8,496 nucleotides of DNA from Propionibacteriaceae bacterium (lineage in GTDB: Bacteria; Actinomycetota; Actinomycetes; Propionibacteriales; Propionibacteriaceae): NCBI GenBank assembly GCA_031254155.1, contig JAIRVA010000113.1, forward strand, positions 1-8,496, read 5' to 3'. The notes below the pieces were generated by a model. The model had not been told where the DNA came from and searched no databases. It worked only from the letters and a program-made list of their open reading frames with translations. Shown piece by piece: positions 6,601 through 8,496 of this stretch. The first letter of the stretch is position 1; each line of letters opens with the position of its first letter. The translations under genes were made by a program, and so were the position numbers.

Positions 6601-6958
6601 CCCCCAGTCCGCTCAAGATGTTGTAACCGGTGTACTCGACCCCCGTCGTCGCGTTGGTGCCCGGCTCCAACTGGGCCCGCTGGTTGACGTCACCAGAACC
6701 AGTCCCACCCTTCACCGTCGCGTACGCCCCCACGCCGAACACCGCCACGTTCCCTGGTGTGATGGGCAATCCGCCGTCGTTCTCCAACAACACCATGCCC
6801 TCCGTCGCCGCATCGAAGGCCAGCGCCGCGTGAGCGGTCTCCAGCACCCCCGGCGCTTGGGTCGGCTGCGCGCCGTAGGCCAGCGAGCCGCCAGCCAGGG
6901 CCACGGCCAAACCGGCCGCGACACCGACAGATAGTAGTGATAATGACGTGTTTCTCAT
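3644..6958 (-). CDS. Circularly permuted family GH3 glycosidase (beta-glucosidase-like), secreted and membrane-anchored
   Basis: Expected role: retaining hydrolysis of beta-linked glycosides outside the cell. The 1104-aa product starts at ATG 6958 with AAAGGAG five bases upstream. Order: signal peptide (1-30, likely cleaved after AYGA); the alpha/beta sandwich GH3 C-terminal domain (about 48-285) with VLLENDGGLPI and RNAGEGNDR, E185 being the probable acid/base; a fibronectin III-like domain (about 335-455) opening with YPFGYGLSYTTF; a linker; then the catalytic barrel (about 580-860 and 1000-1022). The barrel shows PDGPAGLR (635-642), APGMDIHRDPLNGRNFEYYSEDP (699-721), KHFAGNEQE (746-754) and MTDW, with nucleophile D825. 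This reversed domain order is known in a GH3 branch that includes Ruminococcus beta-glucosidases. Odd features are a segment of about 140 residues (862-1000) before the final barrel helix GDLQRSAMRIL, and a C-terminal membrane helix (1080-1097) followed by RRR without a true LPxTG. Exact sugar specificity cannot be read from sequence; xylosidase or arabinosidase activity is possible. It is divergent from a sugar importer gene. Confidence 0.92.
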   Translation of the reverse strand: MRNTSLSLLSVGVAAGLAVALAGGSLAYGAQPTQAPGVLETAHAALAFDAATEGMVLLENDGGLPITPGNVAVFGVGAYATVKGGTGSGDVNQRAQLEPGTNATTGVEYTGYNILSGLGDAGFTVVTNPDYLAAVKAAYAGAATGGGMWASINYAGLEQTLTAATVAPTAPASTALYVITRNAGEGNDRTATKGDYYITDQERANITLVAQTYQRVIVIINTGGQIDTTWYGEINAATAGPDGSQAVDGLLLMSQAGQSSGAALAAVLTGAANPSGRLVDTWAADYSYYPASATFSNNDGNNSTEVYGEGVYVGYRYFDSFYKTIAADPASVVSYPFGYGLSYTTFAITTQSVTATGTTVTVKAKVTNTGQVAGKDVVEVYYSAPAGALDKPYQELAGYGKTGLMAPGESQIVTITFNTVDMASYDAAKAAWVLEAGDYLIRVGDSSRHTSVAAKINLARGVVTEQLHSEEVDDQTTTDLVSDRANFYSYATEAAEVAAAPVVAVDPATVPCVNNASQYEQTVPVDSSSRYYTVDRSPIASVDAYIAAGGPWAGYAAKTGETLVTTPAAPGATLYDVANGRQSMASFVAGLSAEQLAAIVEGSSTVPTSTLAAPGAAGYTTTTLENLGIAGLVLPDGPAGLRITQAIRDAVTGTYTYQFSTAWPIGTMLAQTWNLDLIKAVGTAVGEEMVSFGGTLWLAPGMDIHRDPLNGRNFEYYSEDPFVSGMCATMMTLGVQSNAGVGVTLKHFAGNEQEANRSGANSVMSERSLREIYLKGFEMAVKAAQPMAVMSSYNLLNGTSTAGSYDLLTDILRGEWGFKGLVMTDWTEIGDVGIVAAMYAGNDLVEPGNDINQVLNAVTENPPALDLDGLPVMSTAAFFGPPTTTWSLNGFALAADGAATVTSAVVDASMVGQTPQSGSSTFDMATFTMSVTPNPAYTSVQEAYDKVQDVIANGTAYGLTADQAAAAAAGAISVTDVTTDAAGAVTAYKVQFKGSYPTANDLRLGDLQRSAMRILDTVMASAPFAELAAAQGASLPAGQTGPYSAKFALATYLTADAVTVTATSPKIDISTGGTAVKGAGPVTAGLVLLVGVATLVTVRRRVTR

Positions 6959-7029
6959 GAGGTCTCCTTTAACCCGTGTAGTGTGAGAGCGCAGTACGCT
7001 TCCCTCGGTGGCGATATCAGCTACTACTC

Positions 7030-7058
7030 AGATAACAGCGTACGGAATGTGTTGTCAA
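7030..7058 (-). promoter_or_regulatory. Candidate promoter of the GH3 glycosidase gene
   Basis: On the minus strand a perfect TTGACA lies at 7058-7053. Two overlapping -10 candidates follow: TGTTAT (7037-7032, 15-base spacer, four of six consensus bases) and TTATCT (7035-7030, 17-base spacer, poor match). This puts transcription about 70 bases before the glycosidase ATG, leaving a leader with the AAAGGAG ribosome site. The -35 is convincing and the -10 uncertain. I see no clear regulator operator overlapping it. Confidence 0.45.
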
Positions 7059-7176
7059 GACCCCAACCGACGAAATGGCCACACATGGCATGAATTGACA
7101 TCATCTAGTCAGAATTCCTTTACCGCCCCTACTAGCGAGAGTTACGGAATCGTGACCTATTTCACAGGTGATTGCG

Positions 7177-7205
7177 TTGACACATACGTACTCGCTGGAT
7201 ATGTT
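7177..7205 (+). promoter_or_regulatory. Candidate promoter of the ABC-transporter ATPase gene
   Basis: TTGACA at 7177-7182 is a perfect -35, followed after exactly 17 bases by TATGTT at 7200-7205 as the -10 (four of six consensus bases). The start of transcription would fall near 7212-7213, which is exactly an ATG (7213) in frame with the transporter gene. A near-palindrome TCACAGGTGA (7162-7171) lies just upstream of the -35 and could be a regulator site, though it is short. Confidence 0.55.
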
Positions 7206-7230
7206 GTGAAGGATGAAAGCGCAGGAGCCG

Positions 7231-8496
7231 ATGACCGAATCCGCGAAGGCAACGACTAGCCATCCCGTCGTACTGGAGATGCGGGGCATTACTAAAGTGT
7301 TCCCCGGCGTCGTCGCCCTCGACGACGTCAGCATGACCGTCCACGCGCAGACGATCCACGCGATCTGCGGCGAGAACGGGGCTGGTAAGTCGACCCTGAT
7401 GAAGGTGCTCTCTGGCGTCTATCCCGTCGGCAGCTTCGACGGTGAGATCGTCTTCGAGGGCCAGTCGGCCGCCTTCCACACGATCCGGGCGTCGGAGGAG
7501 GCCGGGATCAGCATCATCCACCAGGAGCTGGCGCTCATCCCCGAACTGTCCGTGACGGAGAACATCTTCCTCGGCCGGACCATCGGCCGTCATGGCATCA
7601 TCGACTGGGTCGAGGCCAAGCAGCGGGCCACCGAACTCTTGGCCCGCGTCGGGTTGGACGTCGATCCCGACACGCCCATCAAGAACCTCGGCGTCGGCCA
7701 GCAGCAACTCATCGAGATCGCCAAGGCGCTCGGCAAGAACTGCCGCCTGCTCATCCTTGACGAACCCACCTCCGCGCTCAACGAGGACGACTCGGCGAAC
7801 CTGCTCGACATCCTGCGCGGGCTGAAGGCCAAGGGGCTCACCTCCATCATGATCTCGCACAAACTGAACGAGATCGCCGCCGTCGCCGATGCGATCACCG
7901 TGATCCGCGACGGCCGGGTGGTCGAAAACATCGACGTGACCGATGGCAAGGTGAACGAGGACCGGATCATCCGCGGCATGGTGGGCCGCGACCTGGAGTC
8001 CCGCTTCCCCGAGCACACCCCGAACATTGGTGAGGCGTTCTTCGAGGTCCGTGACTGGACCGTCGAGCACCCGTTCATCCCCGGCAAGCTCGTCTGCGAC
8101 CACGAGAGTTTCTTTGTCCGGCGCGGCGAGATCGTCGGTTTCGCCGGCCTCATGGGCGCCGGGCGGACCGAACTGGCCCGGTCGATCTTCGGCCGGACGT
8201 ACGGGACGTGGCTGGGCGGCCAGATCCTCATCGACGGCCGCGAGGTGGAAGTGCCGACCGTCAAGAGCGCCATCGAGCAGGGGTTGGCGTACTGCCCGGA
8301 AGACCGCAAGGTCCAGGGTCTCAACCTGCTCGACGACATCAAACAGACCGTCGTCTCGGCCGGCATCGACCGCATCGCGAACCACTCGGTCATCGACTTG
8401 GACAAGGAGGGGATGTACGCGGAGGAATACCGCGTCAAGATGCGGATCAAGGCCCCCTCCATCGACACCGGCGTCAACACGCTGTCCGGCGGCAAC
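7231..8496 (+). CDS. mmsA: Monosaccharide ABC importer ATP-binding subunit, MmsA/GguA/XylG type, 3' end off the window
   Basis: This is a double-ATPase subunit of a CUT2-type sugar importer; it powers uptake of monosaccharides captured by a binding protein through a partner permease (GguB/MmsB type), probably encoded just to the right. The window shows 422 residues of an expected 510 or so. The first domain has LEMRGITKVFPGVVALDDV, Walker A GENGAGKST (47-55), Q-loop HQEL (97-100), signature NLGVGQQQL (152-160), Walker B LLILDEPT (173-180) and switch His 210. The second domain has the degenerate Walker A GLMGAGRTE (306-314), as usual in this subfamily, then YCPEDRK, and ends inside its LSGGN signature. 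ATG 7231 follows GCAGGAGCCG, with a slightly short Shine-Dalgarno spacing. ATG 7213, in frame and adding MKAQEP, lies where transcription should begin and might be used on a leaderless message. The symbol reflects close resemblance to MmsA/GguA; the exact sugar is unknown. Confidence 0.9.
   Translation, partial: MTESAKATTSHPVVLEMRGITKVFPGVVALDDVSMTVHAQTIHAICGENGAGKSTLMKVLSGVYPVGSFDGEIVFEGQSAAFHTIRASEEAGISIIHQELALIPELSVTENIFLGRTIGRHGIIDWVEAKQRATELLARVGLDVDPDTPIKNLGVGQQQLIEIAKALGKNCRLLILDEPTSALNEDDSANLLDILRGLKAKGLTSIMISHKLNEIAAVADAITVIRDGRVVENIDVTDGKVNEDRIIRGMVGRDLESRFPEHTPNIGEAFFEVRDWTVEHPFIPGKLVCDHESFFVRRGEIVGFAGLMGAGRTELARSIFGRTYGTWLGGQILIDGREVEVPTVKSAIEQGLAYCPEDRKVQGLNLLDDIKQTVVSAGIDRIANHSVIDLDKEGMYAEEYRVKMRIKAPSIDTGVNTLSGGN

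Noticed and set aside
4115..6934. 939-residue open frame on the plus strand inside the glycosidase gene
   Set aside because: It is antisense to an obvious GH3 enzyme, is dominated by Arg, His, Gly and Val as expected of a shadow of GC-rich codons, and shows no domain, signal or ribosome site.
7095..7124. A further TTGACA (7095-7100) as a second importer promoter
   Set aside because: The best -10 partner (TTTACC with an 18-base spacer) is poor; the promoter at 7177-7205 is better placed and better matched.
7162..7171. TCACAGGTGA near-palindrome as a specific regulator operator
   Set aside because: Only four-base arms with a mismatched centre; it occurs once and does not match an operator I recognise, so it is mentioned only as a possibility.
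7162..8385. 407-residue open frame on the minus strand opposite the transporter ATPase
   Set aside because: The product is an Asp/Val/Leu-rich complement of MmsA-type codons with no recognisable motif; the plus-strand gene explains the sequence fully.

Overview
The window looks like chromosome from a high-GC Gram-positive bacterium (Actinomycetota). The two large genes on the right have strongly GC-biased codons. The C-terminal membrane anchor of the glycosidase followed by an Arg cluster, the strong hairpin terminator without a T-tract, and the family memberships all fit that group. I cannot name a genus from the sequence alone.

Left part (1-1380, all minus strand) is accessory or decaying DNA. 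It holds the N-terminal 198 residues of an AlbA_2 (Schlafen-type) putative DNA/ATP-binding protein that runs off the left edge, a frameshifted C-terminal remnant of a tyrosine recombinase, and the first ~90 residues of an AAA_14/DUF4143-type ATPase that stops where the recombinase remnant begins. These look like leftovers of integration and deletion events.

Middle part (1526-3370, minus strand) is visibly less GC-rich than the right half. It carries a short exported protein of unknown family (131 aa, signal peptide, four Cys) followed 41 bases later by a DUF2079 polytopic membrane protein. The exported-protein gene is a long clean frame but has no ATG, GTG or TTG where its signal peptide starts; an ACG sits at the expected distance from a Shine-Dalgarno sequence. 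Between the two genes lies a perfect 17-bp inverted repeat whose 28-base loop contains the DUF2079 start codon. This is the most unusual structure in the window.

Right part (3586-8496) is a carbohydrate-use locus. A 1104-aa secreted, membrane-anchored, circularly permuted family GH3 glycosidase (minus strand, with a 13-bp hairpin terminator) is divergent from a MmsA/GguA-type monosaccharide ABC-importer ATPase (plus strand, cut by the right edge). The ~270-base region between them holds a plausible promoter for each direction. The simplest reading is that the glycosidase releases monosaccharides outside the cell and the importer takes them up.

No tRNA, rRNA, CRISPR array, complete insertion sequence or replication origin was seen. 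I did not find a convincing complete new multi-gene system. The best candidates for novelty are the exported-protein/DUF2079 pair with its start-codon hairpin, and the inserted domain and altered anchor of the glycosidase.
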